A DNA stretch of 33,935 nucleotides from an uncultured Christensenellaceae bacterium. Lineage in GTDB: Bacteria; Bacillota; Clostridia; Christensenellales; CAG-314. Positions 1-7,779 of this stretch are shown in pieces (within the stretch, counting starts at the first letter, position 1; each line of letters starts with the position of its first letter). The position numbers and the translations under genes were made by a program. The DNA is taken from the NCBI GenBank assembly GCA_910587795.1, contig CAJUNH010000014.1:1-33935 (forward strand), in the 5' to 3' direction. The notes below the pieces were generated by a model, which was not told the DNA's origin, searched no databases, and worked only from the letters and a program-made list of their open reading frames with translations.

Positions 1-2
1 AC

Positions 3-104
3 TAACGACGTTTAACAACTATTAACTACTGCTAACTAATATTATACAACACATCGCGTTAGCGGTTAAATATTGCGGTAAATGTTGTTCGTGTGTGTTA
101 TATA
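3..104 (+). repeat. Dispersed ~102-bp repeat, copy 1
   Basis: This copy matches 11666..11767 base for base with about 8 differences in 102 and no gaps. It contains an imperfect inverted repeat (GCTAAC paired with GTTAGC, plus TTAAC with GTTAA) around a ~20-nt AT-rich loop. Similarity ends abruptly near 104. It lies directly upstream of the GH31 gene and may extend left of the window. It is noncoding as far as can be seen; a small mobile or REP-like element, or a structured RNA, are the two options. Confidence 0.85.
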
Positions 105-373
105 AAACATACGGAAGAAATATTTACGCTGCCGTAAACTGTATCGCTCAGCTTAATAATACTGTAATTTTATCTGTATGCAACGGTGCGGGGCGGCAAA
201 TTAAGCTGTCGGGTATATTGGTTAATAAGGACAACACGGGAATACAACTGTTGACGTCGGCGTCTTCCGTTGCGGAGGGACGCGTGTATTTAGGCGCGCA
301 TACGCAATACGGCAGACTGTATTTGGGCGTTAATATCGGCGGCGTTTATCTCAATAAAATAACAGAGGAACAT

Positions 374-2896
374 ATGACGGAATTTATTTTTAATAAGGTG
401 CGCGTTCAGCTTTTGGGAAATAATATTGTGCGCTTAGAACAATCCAAAAAGAACGCTTTTTGCGATGATAGCACATATTTTATACCGGACAGAAGCGGCT
501 TTTCCGACGTAACCGCAAACACTGCGAACGACGCGGACGGCAATAATATAATAAGCTTTAATAACCTGCAAATTTTCGTGCCTAAATCAGGCGACGGATT
601 AAACGGCGTAACGGTAAGTTTGGACGGTAAAACCGTTTACAAATATAAACGTACCGTAAACAGCGGCGAATTGCCGCCGTTGGAAAAAACTCCGCAGATA
701 TATACGGTGGCGGATAATCCGCGTATAATTATGCCGGATCGCGGTTACTGCTCGGGAGCAAAATACGTCACGCAGGAAAACGTCGGCGACGTGTATCTTT
801 TAATATGCGGAGGCGATCATAAGCTGCTGCGCAAACTTTACGTAGAACTTACCGGCAGGACGGAAATGGTGCGCTTGTCCACACTGGGATTTTGGAATTC
901 GCGCTATTTTGCCCATAACGAACAAACGGCAAAGGATTTGATTTTGGAATACGCCGAAAAAGACGTGCCTTTGGACAATATGGTTTTGGATACCGACTGG
1001 CGCAAGGCAAGCGACCGCGGTATCGGCTACGACATCGACGAAGATTTGTTTCCCGATATGCGCGGGTTTTACAAGTTTGCTCACAAGCAAGGTGTGGAAA
1101 TTATGTTTAACGACCACCCTGAGCCGGTAGAGGGCGCAAAGTCGCTGTTGGACCGTAAGGAAATAAAGTATAGAGAACGCAAGCTTAAAGAACATTTGCG
1201 TATGGGGTTGGATTACTGGTGGTACGACCGTAACTGGCACACTAAGCTTATAAGTCCCTCTAAAAACGTCAATCCCGAAAGTTTGGGTTCGTATTTGTTT
1301 GCCGACGTAACGCGTCAGCATTTTGCAGGCAAGGGCAGCGGCGAGGTTTACCGCCGTCCCGTGATAATGTCCAACGCAGATAACATTGCCAACGGCAATT
1401 ATGTTGGCATACAGGACAGCGCTTCCCACCGTTATTCGGTGCAATGGACGGGAGATATTGCCAGCGACGATTCGTCCATAGCTACGGAAATCAAAAATAT
1501 GCTGCTTGCGCAAAACAGTTGTATTACCTACGTTAACAGCGATTGCGGCGGACATACGGGAAACCCTACAAAGCAGGAATTTATTCGTTGGATGCAATTC
1601 GGCGCGTTTTCGCCCGTGTTCCGTCCGCATTGCACAAAGGGCGTTGTACGTTTCCGCGAGCCGTGGGCGTACGACGAGGAAACGCTTAAAATCGTACGTC
1701 AGTTTGTGCAGATGCGTTACCGCCTGCTGCCTGTAATTTATAAAAGTGCATACGAAAGCTACGTTTACGGTCAGCCTTTGTTTCAACCGTTAAGCTATCG
1801 ATATATAGAGGATGTAAAAACGCACAAAATAGAGGATGAATATCTTTTGGGAGATAATATTTTGATTGCGCCTTTGCACGGTACCGCACCCAAAAAAGTG
1901 GGGTTGGAGTGTTATTGCGGCGAAGTGCGCGCAAGCTACTTTGACGGTACAAAACATCAAGGCAAACCTTTGTATAGTACGACATACCGCAAGTTGGATT
2001 TGTACTGGAACCACACGTCTCCCCACGAGAGCGTACCCGTATACAATTTTTCCGCTGTGTTTGAAACCCGTCTGCGTTTTAATAAGGACGTAGAATTGAT
2101 TGTAGAAGCGGACGACGGCGTAACGGTGGAAATAGACGGAAAGGAAACGCTGCGCGACGATACTTTTCACAGCGCTTGCAAGATGAAAGCGGGAGTATTG
2201 TCCGCAGGCGAAATACATAACGTAAAAATTTATTATTTTCAAGGCGGAGGCGAAGCGTCCATATCGTTGTTTTATAACGAAATTCCTTCAAAGTACAACC
2301 TTGTAAGCCGCGACGTATACCTGCCAGAAGGCAGCTGGATAGACGTATTCGGCGGAGTAGAATGTAAAGGCGGCAAGCGTTATTCACGTAAGTATGCGCT
2401 TTGCGAAATGCCTTTGTTTGTCCGTAAAGGCGCTGCGGTGCCTTTGTTGGAGTGCAGGCAAAATACTAAGCTTTTGGACTGGTCGCGCTTGACGTTGGAC
2501 TTGTTCCCCGATAGAGAAGCGGAAATCACCGACTACGTTTACGAGGACGACAAGCAAACCACAGCATACAAGCAGGGCGTAATCCGCACAAGTAGGTTTA
2601 CAACGCGTTTTAACGGCGGTAAAAATGCCTTTTGTTTGACGTTGGAACCGTCCGTAGGCAGTTACGGCGACGGCATTACCGCGCGCCGAGTTACCGTTAA
2701 ATACCATCTTATAAAAGGTATGGATAAAGTGCGCAAAGTGCTTGTCAACGGAAACAGCGTTAAGTTTGAAATTGCCGAACAAGGCGCAACTTATCCGTTT
2801 TCTGCCGAACGTTTTGCTTGCGACGGCAAAACATTGATTGTGGATTTCGATCACCCCCTCGACGGCACGACGGAAGTGGAATTTGTGCTGAAATAA
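374..2896 (+). CDS. Glycoside hydrolase family 31 alpha-glycosidase with PA14-like insertion
   Basis: A retaining alpha-glycosidase (alpha-glucosidase/xylosidase class) of about 840 aa with no signal peptide, so probably cytoplasmic. The (beta/alpha)8 barrel carries the GH31 landmarks: the nucleophile Asp in WWYDRNWH (about residue 285) and the acid/base Asp in QWTGDIAS (about 361). HCTKG and RYRLLPVIY-type barrel-end motifs follow. Residues ~545-637 form a PA14-like beta-sandwich (LIVEADDGVTVEIDG) inserted after the barrel, before the C-terminal beta domains. I chose the ATG at 374 because AGAGGA sits 6 bases upstream and the GH31 N-terminal sequence (FNKVRVQLLGNNIVRLE) begins there. The frame stays open back to a GTG at 95, which would add 93 residues that I cannot match to any domain and whose start lies inside a repeat. 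Substrate is not predictable. A decayed GH2 gene follows, suggesting a former glycan-use locus. Confidence 0.85.
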   Translation: MTEFIFNKVRVQLLGNNIVRLEQSKKNAFCDDSTYFIPDRSGFSDVTANTANDADGNNIISFNNLQIFVPKSGDGLNGVTVSLDGKTVYKYKRTVNSGELPPLEKTPQIYTVADNPRIIMPDRGYCSGAKYVTQENVGDVYLLICGGDHKLLRKLYVELTGRTEMVRLSTLGFWNSRYFAHNEQTAKDLILEYAEKDVPLDNMVLDTDWRKASDRGIGYDIDEDLFPDMRGFYKFAHKQGVEIMFNDHPEPVEGAKSLLDRKEIKYRERKLKEHLRMGLDYWWYDRNWHTKLISPSKNVNPESLGSYLFADVTRQHFAGKGSGEVYRRPVIMSNADNIANGNYVGIQDSASHRYSVQWTGDIASDDSSIATEIKNMLLAQNSCITYVNSDCGGHTGNPTKQEFIRWMQFGAFSPVFRPHCTKGVVRFREPWAYDEETLKIVRQFVQMRYRLLPVIYKSAYESYVYGQPLFQPLSYRYIEDVKTHKIEDEYLLGDNILIAPLHGTAPKKVGLECYCGEVRASYFDGTKHQGKPLYSTTYRKLDLYWNHTSPHESVPVYNFSAVFETRLRFNKDVELIVEADDGVTVEIDGKETLRDDTFHSACKMKAGVLSAGEIHNVKIYYFQGGGEASISLFYNEIPSKYNLVSRDVYLPEGSWIDVFGGVECKGGKRYSRKYALCEMPLFVRKGAAVPLLECRQNTKLLDWSRLTLDLFPDREAEITDYVYEDDKQTTAYKQGVIRTSRFTTRFNGGKNAFCLTLEPSVGSYGDGITARRVTVKYHLIKGMDKVRKVLVNGNSVKFEIAEQGATYPFSAERFACDGKTLIVDFDHPLDGTTEVEFVLK

Positions 2897-2914
2897 ATCT
2901 TTGTATATTAAATT

Positions 2915-3000
2915 AAAAAACCGTTTGTAGCAAGATGTGAAATGCACTTCCAAAAGTTTGTTCAACTTTGGGGGCATATCAATGTTACATACGGTTTTTT
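2915..3000 (+). terminator. Long structured terminator after the GH31 gene
   Basis: AAAAAACCGT (2915-2924) pairs with ACGGTTTTTT (2991-3000). The stem continues after one mismatch as TGTA/TACA. Inside it is a nested hairpin, CCAAAAGTT with AACTTTGG (2950-2971), flanked by ATGC/GCAT. The U-rich 3' arm fits intrinsic termination of the GH31 transcript, although the enclosed loop is unusually long. Confidence 0.6.
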
Positions 3001-3249
3001 TATATATAATTTAAATTTAAACGTTAAGAGATATAAGTTGCTTACTATGAAGCAGGGCAAAGTTTTACAATACGGATTTTGTCGCGTCTAATCCGTACGG
3101 CTTTGACGTGTTGCAAAACTTATTTGCCGTTTAGTAATTCGATTGCGTCATAATAGACGGCGAGCAAAGTATAGATATGCTAAGTTGGATGCAACGTTCA
3201 TAACCGAGCCGTAAAAGTTGCGTACAACCCGTTTATTAAGTGATACGCG
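3001..3249. other. Gene-poor stretch with a hairpin and coding-like fragments
   Basis: No intact gene. TACGGATT (3071-3078) and AATCCGTA (3090-3097) form an 8-bp hairpin enclosed by AAGTTTTACAA (3060-3070) and TTGCAAAACTT (3111-3121). One frame from 3060 gives protein-like text (SNPYGFDVLQNLFAV, then stops, then FDCVIIDGEQSIDMLSWM). This may be a worn-down gene but could be chance. Confidence 0.3.
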
Positions 3250-3705
3250 GCATTTAACCGAAAAGGCGTGTGTTTGGGTAGGCAATCGAGGTATTTGGAT
3301 TTACGGACAAATTGCGACGGCAAAACGATAAACATTGACTGCGTTGTATTCCAACCCGAAAAAAATTTTATCTGCCTCTATGCAGGAAACGAGAGTAAAA
3401 TTACTTTACGTATATCCAACGACTGTTTAAGCGACACTTTTTTTAATAGCGCTGCAGAGCTGTCCGTTGCGGACGATTTTTGTTTGCGGGAAGAAGGCTG
3501 CGGTAATATGTACGATTTGGAGCTTACCTTAACCGACGGAGATAAAGTGTTGGACGCTGCCGAAAGCTTTTTCGGTATGCGCAAAATTAAACTGTGCGGA
3601 AATAATACGGTCGGAAAAAGAATATAAAAGACGGTTTTTTCAGTAGTTTTATTAGACTGGGGAATATTATCCGCAGGCAAACGAATTTTATTGTTTACGG
3701 CATAA
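3250..3705 (+). pseudogene. Remnant of a glycoside hydrolase family 2 enzyme
   Basis: An open frame at 3268-3627 ends in DLELTLTDGDKVLDAAESFF then GMRKI, the hallmark end of the Ig-like domain of GH2 beta-glycosidases. After an in-frame TAA at 3625-3627 the same frame continues with KTVFSVVLLDWGILSAGKR and ILLFTA (to 3705). This corresponds to the start of the GH2 barrel (consensus VLDQGYWPxGLYTAP). The N-terminal side shows GRQSRYLD where GIWQSVYLD is expected. The catalytic barrel is missing and no ribosome site is apparent. The fragment is therefore a dead gene: premature stop, 5' decay and loss of everything downstream, which abuts the upp terminator. Family assignment is from motif recognition. 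Confidence 0.65.
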
Positions 3706-3710
3706 TACTA

Positions 3711-3753
3711 AAAAAACAGCGCAAGGATTTTTAAAAGTCCTTGCGCTGTTTTT
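3711..3753 (-). terminator. Intrinsic terminator of upp (bidirectional)
   Basis: ACAGCGCAAGGA pairs with TCCTTGCGCTGT around a ~10-nt loop, with A-run on one side and T-run on the other. It serves the minus-strand upp gene and could also stop plus-strand readthrough from the GH31/GH2 region. Confidence 0.9.
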
Positions 3754-3826
3754 GTATGTCGCTTAAAATATTGCCGATAGTGTGCTTGCGTTTTCGGTGT
3801 TTTAAATGATAAAACGAAACCCCTTT

Positions 3827-4459
3827 TTACTTTGTGCCGAATAGTCGGTCGCCCGCGTCGCCCAGTCCCGGTAAAATGTAGTTGTGTTCGTTTAGCTGTC
3901 TGTCTTGCACTGCACAGTAAATTTGGATATCGGGGTGCGCGCCGTGCAAAGCTTTTATCCCTTCCGGAGCGGCAATTAAATGCATGCACTTTATGTTCTT
4001 TGCGCCTTTTTGTTTAAGCAAATCCACAGCCGCAATCGCGCTGCCTCCCGTAGCAAGCATAGGGTCAAGCACTATGCAGATTTTATTTTCTATCCCTTGC
4101 GGAAGCTTACAATAATATTCCTGCGGACGGCACGTTTCCTCGTCGCGGTACATACCTATATGACCGACTTTGGCGGTTGGAAACAGCGTATGCACGCCGT
4201 TTACCATGCCCAATCCTGCCCTCAGTATGGGAATAACGGCAACGGAGTTTTCCGCAATCATTTGCTGTTGAGTGCGTTCTAAGGGCGTTTCTACCTCCAC
4301 TGTAATAGTGGGGATATCCTTAAACGCTTCGTATGTAAGCAGTGTGGATATTTCTTCCACAAGTTCTCTAAACTGTTTTGTATTTGTATTCTTGTCACGC
4401 AGCAGCGCTACTTTGTGGGATATAAGCGGATGGTTGATAACCGTAACATTTTTTTGCAT
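3827..4459 (-). CDS. upp: Uracil phosphoribosyltransferase
   Basis: Converts uracil and PRPP to UMP in the cytoplasm (pyrimidine salvage). The protein is 210 aa, the usual family length. It shows the family start (NHPLISHKVALLRDKNT), the PILRAGLGM segment, the PRPP-binding loop VLDPMLATGGSA and the C-terminal uracil-binding region (GLGDAGDRLFGTK). The ATG has AGAGGT just upstream. It appears monocistronic: its own terminator lies at 3711-3753, and an upstream gene on the same strand ends in a separate terminator. A possible promoter is at 4503-4531. No PyrR-type attenuator is evident in the ~45-nt leader. Confidence 0.97.
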   Translation of the reverse strand: MQKNVTVINHPLISHKVALLRDKNTNTKQFRELVEEISTLLTYEAFKDIPTITVEVETPLERTQQQMIAENSVAVIPILRAGLGMVNGVHTLFPTAKVGHIGMYRDEETCRPQEYYCKLPQGIENKICIVLDPMLATGGSAIAAVDLLKQKGAKNIKCMHLIAAPEGIKALHGAHPDIQIYCAVQDRQLNEHNYILPGLGDAGDRLFGTK

Positions 4460-4766
4460 AGCGTACCTCTATTGTCTGCTGTAATTTAACTTAATAAAGT
4501 GCAGTATAGCGTTTTTTACATTTTACACTAACGCGCAGCATTTTACAAGCTTTTAGATAAATTTTATTATTGCCTGTAACGTGTATATTAACTATGTAAC
4601 CGCATTACAAGCGACGTACTCTTTTTATTTATATAAGTTACCGCTTAGGTTTACAATATATAATAAATATAAAAAATAACCGACGGCTGAGAAGAAACTC
4701 AACCGTTGGTTTGCTAATCCGATTTTCTGTTGCGACAAAGGAAAACGCGGCAGTGTAATATATAAT
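4460..4766 (-). promoter_or_regulatory. upp upstream region with candidate promoter
   Basis: On the minus strand TTAGTG and TATACT are 17 bp apart (plus-strand 4503-4531), giving a leader of about 40 nt before upp. The -35 is weak. The rest of the interval is AT-rich and holds only the terminator of the next minus-strand operon (4671-4711). Confidence 0.4.
4671..4711 (-). terminator. Intrinsic terminator of the PP-loop/EFR1 operon
   Basis: On the minus strand a 14-bp stem (one wobble and one mismatch) with a ~6-nt loop is followed by TTATTTTTTATA. It lies about 55 bp past the stop of the EFR1 gene. Confidence 0.85.
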
Positions 4767-5465
4767 TTAATTCATATACAAAATAAATTCGTCCTTGCGC
4801 GGCTGTTTTGCAAGGTATTTACGCATAGAAGGGGACAATTTTACCGTCAGCGCTTTATTTGGACAATTTTGCACGCAGCGTAAACAACGGATGCACTTTC
4901 TATTGGTGTATCCCTGATATATTGCATATAAACTGCATCTTCTTCTGCAAATATTGCATTTATCACACAAAGCGTAGTCTTTTATTATTTTACAGCCTAT
5001 TTGACTGCGCAATTTGGGCATAAAACTTGCCATTGGATGTTTTTCCGCTTTGGGGATTGTAATAACGGTAGCGCTGTAAAGCTTTTTTGACATCTTTGTA
5101 ATAGGCGCAAGTTTTTCAAAGTCGGTAAAGCGCGGTTCGTCCAAATACGAGTGTTTACACGGTACGTATGCCGCGGCAATAATTCGGTGGTTAAACTTAT
5201 TTTGTATTTCGTTTAATACGTTGCCGTAGCTTATTCTGCCGTATGTTGCAACAAGCGCAAGTCTTGTCGTTTTAAGTGTGGACAAAAACTCCATTATGCA
5301 TTTGGGCGCGCTTTGGCAGTATACGGGAAAAACAAGTATTGTATTTGTAAATTTGTTCGCCGTAATATTAGTTACGTCCAATAGTAAAAATTTTGTTTTA
5401 TCGGCAAGATATTTTGCGATGTTGTAGCTTTCGCCCGTGCCGGAAAAGTATATTACTGCATTCAT
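4767..5465 (-). CDS. EFR1-type flavodoxin/ferredoxin fusion protein
   Basis: A 232-aa electron carrier. The N-terminal half is flavodoxin-like, with the FMN phosphate loop YFSGTGESYNIAK at residues 6-18. The C-terminal half has two 4Fe-4S motifs of the form CxxCxxCxxxC (C167, 170, 173, 177 and C191, 194, 197, 201, the second followed by Pro). This architecture defines the EFR1 family ferredoxins of clostridia. The start overlaps the stop of the upstream PP-loop gene as ATGA (5462-5465), so the two are translationally coupled. Inference: it feeds low-potential electrons to its partner. The specific acceptor is unknown. Confidence 0.85.
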   Translation of the reverse strand: MNAVIYFSGTGESYNIAKYLADKTKFLLLDVTNITANKFTNTILVFPVYCQSAPKCIMEFLSTLKTTRLALVATYGRISYGNVLNEIQNKFNHRIIAAAYVPCKHSYLDEPRFTDFEKLAPITKMSKKLYSATVITIPKAEKHPMASFMPKLRSQIGCKIIKDYALCDKCNICRRRCSLYAIYQGYTNRKCIRCLRCVQNCPNKALTVKLSPSMRKYLAKQPRKDEFILYMN

Positions 5466-6844
5466 CTTAGGTACCTCCGAATCAAATCACATTCTTCTAA
5501 ATCGTCTAAAGTAAATCCCAATGCGGTTTTCATTTCTTCTATCGCCTGCTCGCGCGTTATATTGCCGTCTCGGCTTGCCAGCGCAATTTCCAAAGCGGAA
5601 AAAGGTATCATTGTGCTTTGCATATTGTAAAACCGCTTAAACTGAGATTGTTCTTTGCATTTTTCTATTTTGCAGCTGGTGTGCAGTCCTTTTGACGTTT
5701 CGTTCGGTGCAACCCAGCCGCATTCTTCGGTTATTAAGTCTTTTATTTTTCGCCAGTCGTATTTTCCGCCGCTTATTTCGTCCATATCTACCTGCACAAA
5801 GCGCGGTATGTTTCCCGTAAAGTTAGACTGTCTAATCGCCTTTTTTAGCGGGGTTAAAATTTGCGGCACCTCGCGGATAGCGGTTACGACGTTGCTTATC
5901 AGTTCGTTTGTATAACCCGACGCCTTTTTTAAAACGCTGTCGCCGTAGGCAAGCTGCTTCATCGCAGCGATAGTGTGCAGCTGTCCGCTTTTGTACGGCG
6001 GACGTAACGTAAGCACGCGCCCGATATTTATCAGTCCGTTTAAAAATTTATTCTGCCAAAATCCGTACGCTATTTTGGGCGCCATACGGTTGTAGTATAA
6101 ACCTACAATCTGCGCCGATTCGTTGCCTACGACAAAATACGGAACTTTTGCGTCTGCTAAGTCGGGATAAAATAAAATATACGCCAAAGACGGGCATGCG
6201 CAGGTGTTGTCCGCAAGCAGATAAAGCTTGCGGTATATTTTTCTTAAATCGTCATCCGCAATCTTCCGCGATACAAATTCTACTGTCGGCAAACGCGTTT
6301 TTGCATTTTCGATACTTGCCCTTGCACTGTTCGACATAAAGGGGATTTCCCAAGTCAGAGCCAGCACGCGCAGGCTGCAAACTTTTGCTAAGTAGTACAG
6401 TAAGTATGTGGAATCTTTTCCTCCCGTATAAAATAATGCAACGTCGAATCGGGATTTTACAGAACGCGGAAAAGTATTTTTTATGGGTGTAATGCTTTTA
6501 AGCTTTGCCGTTTCCGCCTTAGTTTGGCATAGCGGACACAGACCTTGCCTGTCAAATTCCAGCCCCGGAATAATGTAGTCGTTTGCCGCGCACCTAGCGC
6601 AGAAACGAGCGGTATCGAGCGAATTCGGCGCGGTAGCGGGTTTCTCGGTTATAATTTGGTTTTCAGCAAGACTTTTTACGGCTTTAAGCTGTATGTCTGT
6701 TAAATTGCAAGGCAAATTTTTTATTATATTTAACTGCTTTTTTGTGAGTTTAACGCTGTTGTTAAACATATTCTCTTTATTGCGTAAGCCGTAGTAGCGT
6801 AACAATTTTCCGTCTAATTTCCATCTGTTTTGAAGATAGTACAT
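5462..6844 (-). CDS. PP-loop (N-type ATP pyrophosphatase) protein with zinc finger
   Basis: A 460-aa protein. Residues 82-106 carry CxxC-x17-CxxC (FCARCAANDYIIPGLEFDRQ then GLCPLC). This resembles the finger that precedes the ATPase in WbpG/PseA-like N-acetyl-sugar amidotransferases. The ATP-binding PP-loop is FYTGGKDSTYLLY (residues 138-150). Further cysteines (C215, C217 in NTCACPSL; C391, C396 in HTSCKIEKCKE) could be redox-active or bind a cluster. PP-loop enzymes adenylate a carbonyl or tRNA base for N or S insertion. With an EFR1 partner, a redox thiolation or amidation step is a reasonable inference, but I do not recognise the exact family. The ribosome site (GGGGGAGAG) is strong. A second Met at residue 26 is a less likely start. 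Confidence 0.75.
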   Translation of the reverse strand: MYYLQNRWKLDGKLLRYYGLRNKENMFNNSVKLTKKQLNIIKNLPCNLTDIQLKAVKSLAENQIITEKPATAPNSLDTARFCARCAANDYIIPGLEFDRQGLCPLCQTKAETAKLKSITPIKNTFPRSVKSRFDVALFYTGGKDSTYLLYYLAKVCSLRVLALTWEIPFMSNSARASIENAKTRLPTVEFVSRKIADDDLRKIYRKLYLLADNTCACPSLAYILFYPDLADAKVPYFVVGNESAQIVGLYYNRMAPKIAYGFWQNKFLNGLINIGRVLTLRPPYKSGQLHTIAAMKQLAYGDSVLKKASGYTNELISNVVTAIREVPQILTPLKKAIRQSNFTGNIPRFVQVDMDEISGGKYDWRKIKDLITEECGWVAPNETSKGLHTSCKIEKCKEQSQFKRFYNMQSTMIPFSALEIALASRDGNITREQAIEEMKTALGFTLDDLEECDLIRRYLR

Positions 6845-6874
6845 TTTTCTCTCCCCCTACGGGCTTTTCGTTGC

Positions 6875-6900
6875 AAAAAAACTCACTGTAGCAGCGAGTT
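6875..6900 (-). terminator. Terminator or attenuator just ahead of the PP-loop gene
   Basis: On the minus strand AACTCGCTG and CAGTGAGTT pair around a 3-nt loop, followed by TTTTTTT. It can end transcription of the upstream membrane-protein gene. Only ~30 bp separate it from the PP-loop start codon, and a flanking GTTGTAAAAAC/GTTTTTTTGCAAC pairing could occupy the U-run, so it could also be a leader attenuator. Confidence 0.75.
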
Positions 6901-6996
6901 CTTTATATTTGTTTTTACAACATGCCGTACGTCCGTATAGTGTTTCCGTCAGGTATACATAAAGGTTTTAAAAAAAATTGATTGCAATGGTGTGCG

Positions 6997-7464
6997 TTAA
7001 TTAACCGCAGCGTAACTTTTATCGGCAGTTACGTTTTTGTCCTGAATCGAAAGTATATTTGCAAATAAGCAAAACACGGCGGAAACGGCAAGCGTTAACG
7101 TAATAAAACATCCTATCGGCGTAATATAGTCTAACCCGTATAAAGCGGGAAAAACGGATATTATTGCTGTGATAACTTCAACGGTAAACAGCGTGCGGTT
7201 AAGAGTAGGTGTGTTACGCTTAATAATAAGCGAAATAACTGACGCAGCGGCAAGCAAAACCGTTAATACCGCCGTTATAATGGGCGTAAAGCTGCCGTAG
7301 CCGAAAGGAGTAATGTCAAAATAGGAGTATGACCGCCAAATCGTATTTTGTCCCTCGGCAATAAACTTTAATTTAACTCCGTATGGCAGGGCTTCTAAAA
7401 CAATTGCAATAACTATAAATACAATAGACAGTATTTTGAATATAAGTGTTTTTTTTGCATTCAT
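6997..7464 (-). CDS. Small integral membrane protein of unknown function
   Basis: A 155-aa protein with four predicted membrane segments (about residues 8-28, 57-80, 93-113 and 118-140). The first loop is longer and polar (~30 aa, with RSYSYFDITPFGYGSF) and there is a short polar C-terminus. The N-terminus is MNAKKTLIFK, so it is positive-inside. The ATG has an AGGAG site 6 bases upstream. It is probably monocistronic, with its own promoter and the hairpin at 6875-6900. I do not recognise a named family; similar hypothetical proteins with the ITPFGYG-type motif are my only recollection. Confidence 0.75.
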   Translation of the reverse strand: MNAKKTLIFKILSIVFIVIAIVLEALPYGVKLKFIAEGQNTIWRSYSYFDITPFGYGSFTPIITAVLTVLLAAASVISLIIKRNTPTLNRTLFTVEVITAIISVFPALYGLDYITPIGCFITLTLAVSAVFCLFANILSIQDKNVTADKSYAAVN

Positions 7465-7515
7465 TGTTTTTCTCCTTATTTTAAAGTCATCTCCTTACGG
7501 CGAAGATGCTAATAT

Positions 7516-7543
7516 ATTATATAATATCATATCGAAACGTAAA
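7516..7543 (-). promoter_or_regulatory. Promoter of the small membrane protein gene
   Basis: On the minus strand TTTACG and TATAAT are separated by 16 bp, about 50 bp upstream of the start codon. Confidence 0.6.
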
Positions 7544-7706
7544 ATGCAATAGCGATGTTAAAACGTATGTAAAAAAAATATTAGAATATAAATTTAAATA
7601 AAATTATAAGACTTATTTTGTACCGTTGTCTGCAAAACGTTTAAAAAATCACCGCATTATATAACAAAAAATTATAAAAAACGGTTTTTAAATTTTTTAT
7701 TTGTAC

Positions 7707-7741
7707 AAAAAAAGAGTTATCCCGAAAGACAACTCTTTTTT
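7707..7741 (-). terminator. Intrinsic terminator of the PFOR gene
   Basis: AAAAAGAGTT and AACTCTTTTT pair around a ~12-nt loop. The minus-strand transcript ends in a run of seven U. It lies ~40 bp past the PFOR stop. Confidence 0.9.
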
Positions 7742-7779
7742 GTTTATTATTGCAATTAAGCTTTAATTGTAAGTGGCAA

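Noticed and set aside
800..1786. A 328-codon open frame on the minus strand inside the GH31 gene
   Set aside because: It lies wholly antisense to an unambiguous GH31 barrel, has no ribosome site, and its composition follows the complementary codons.
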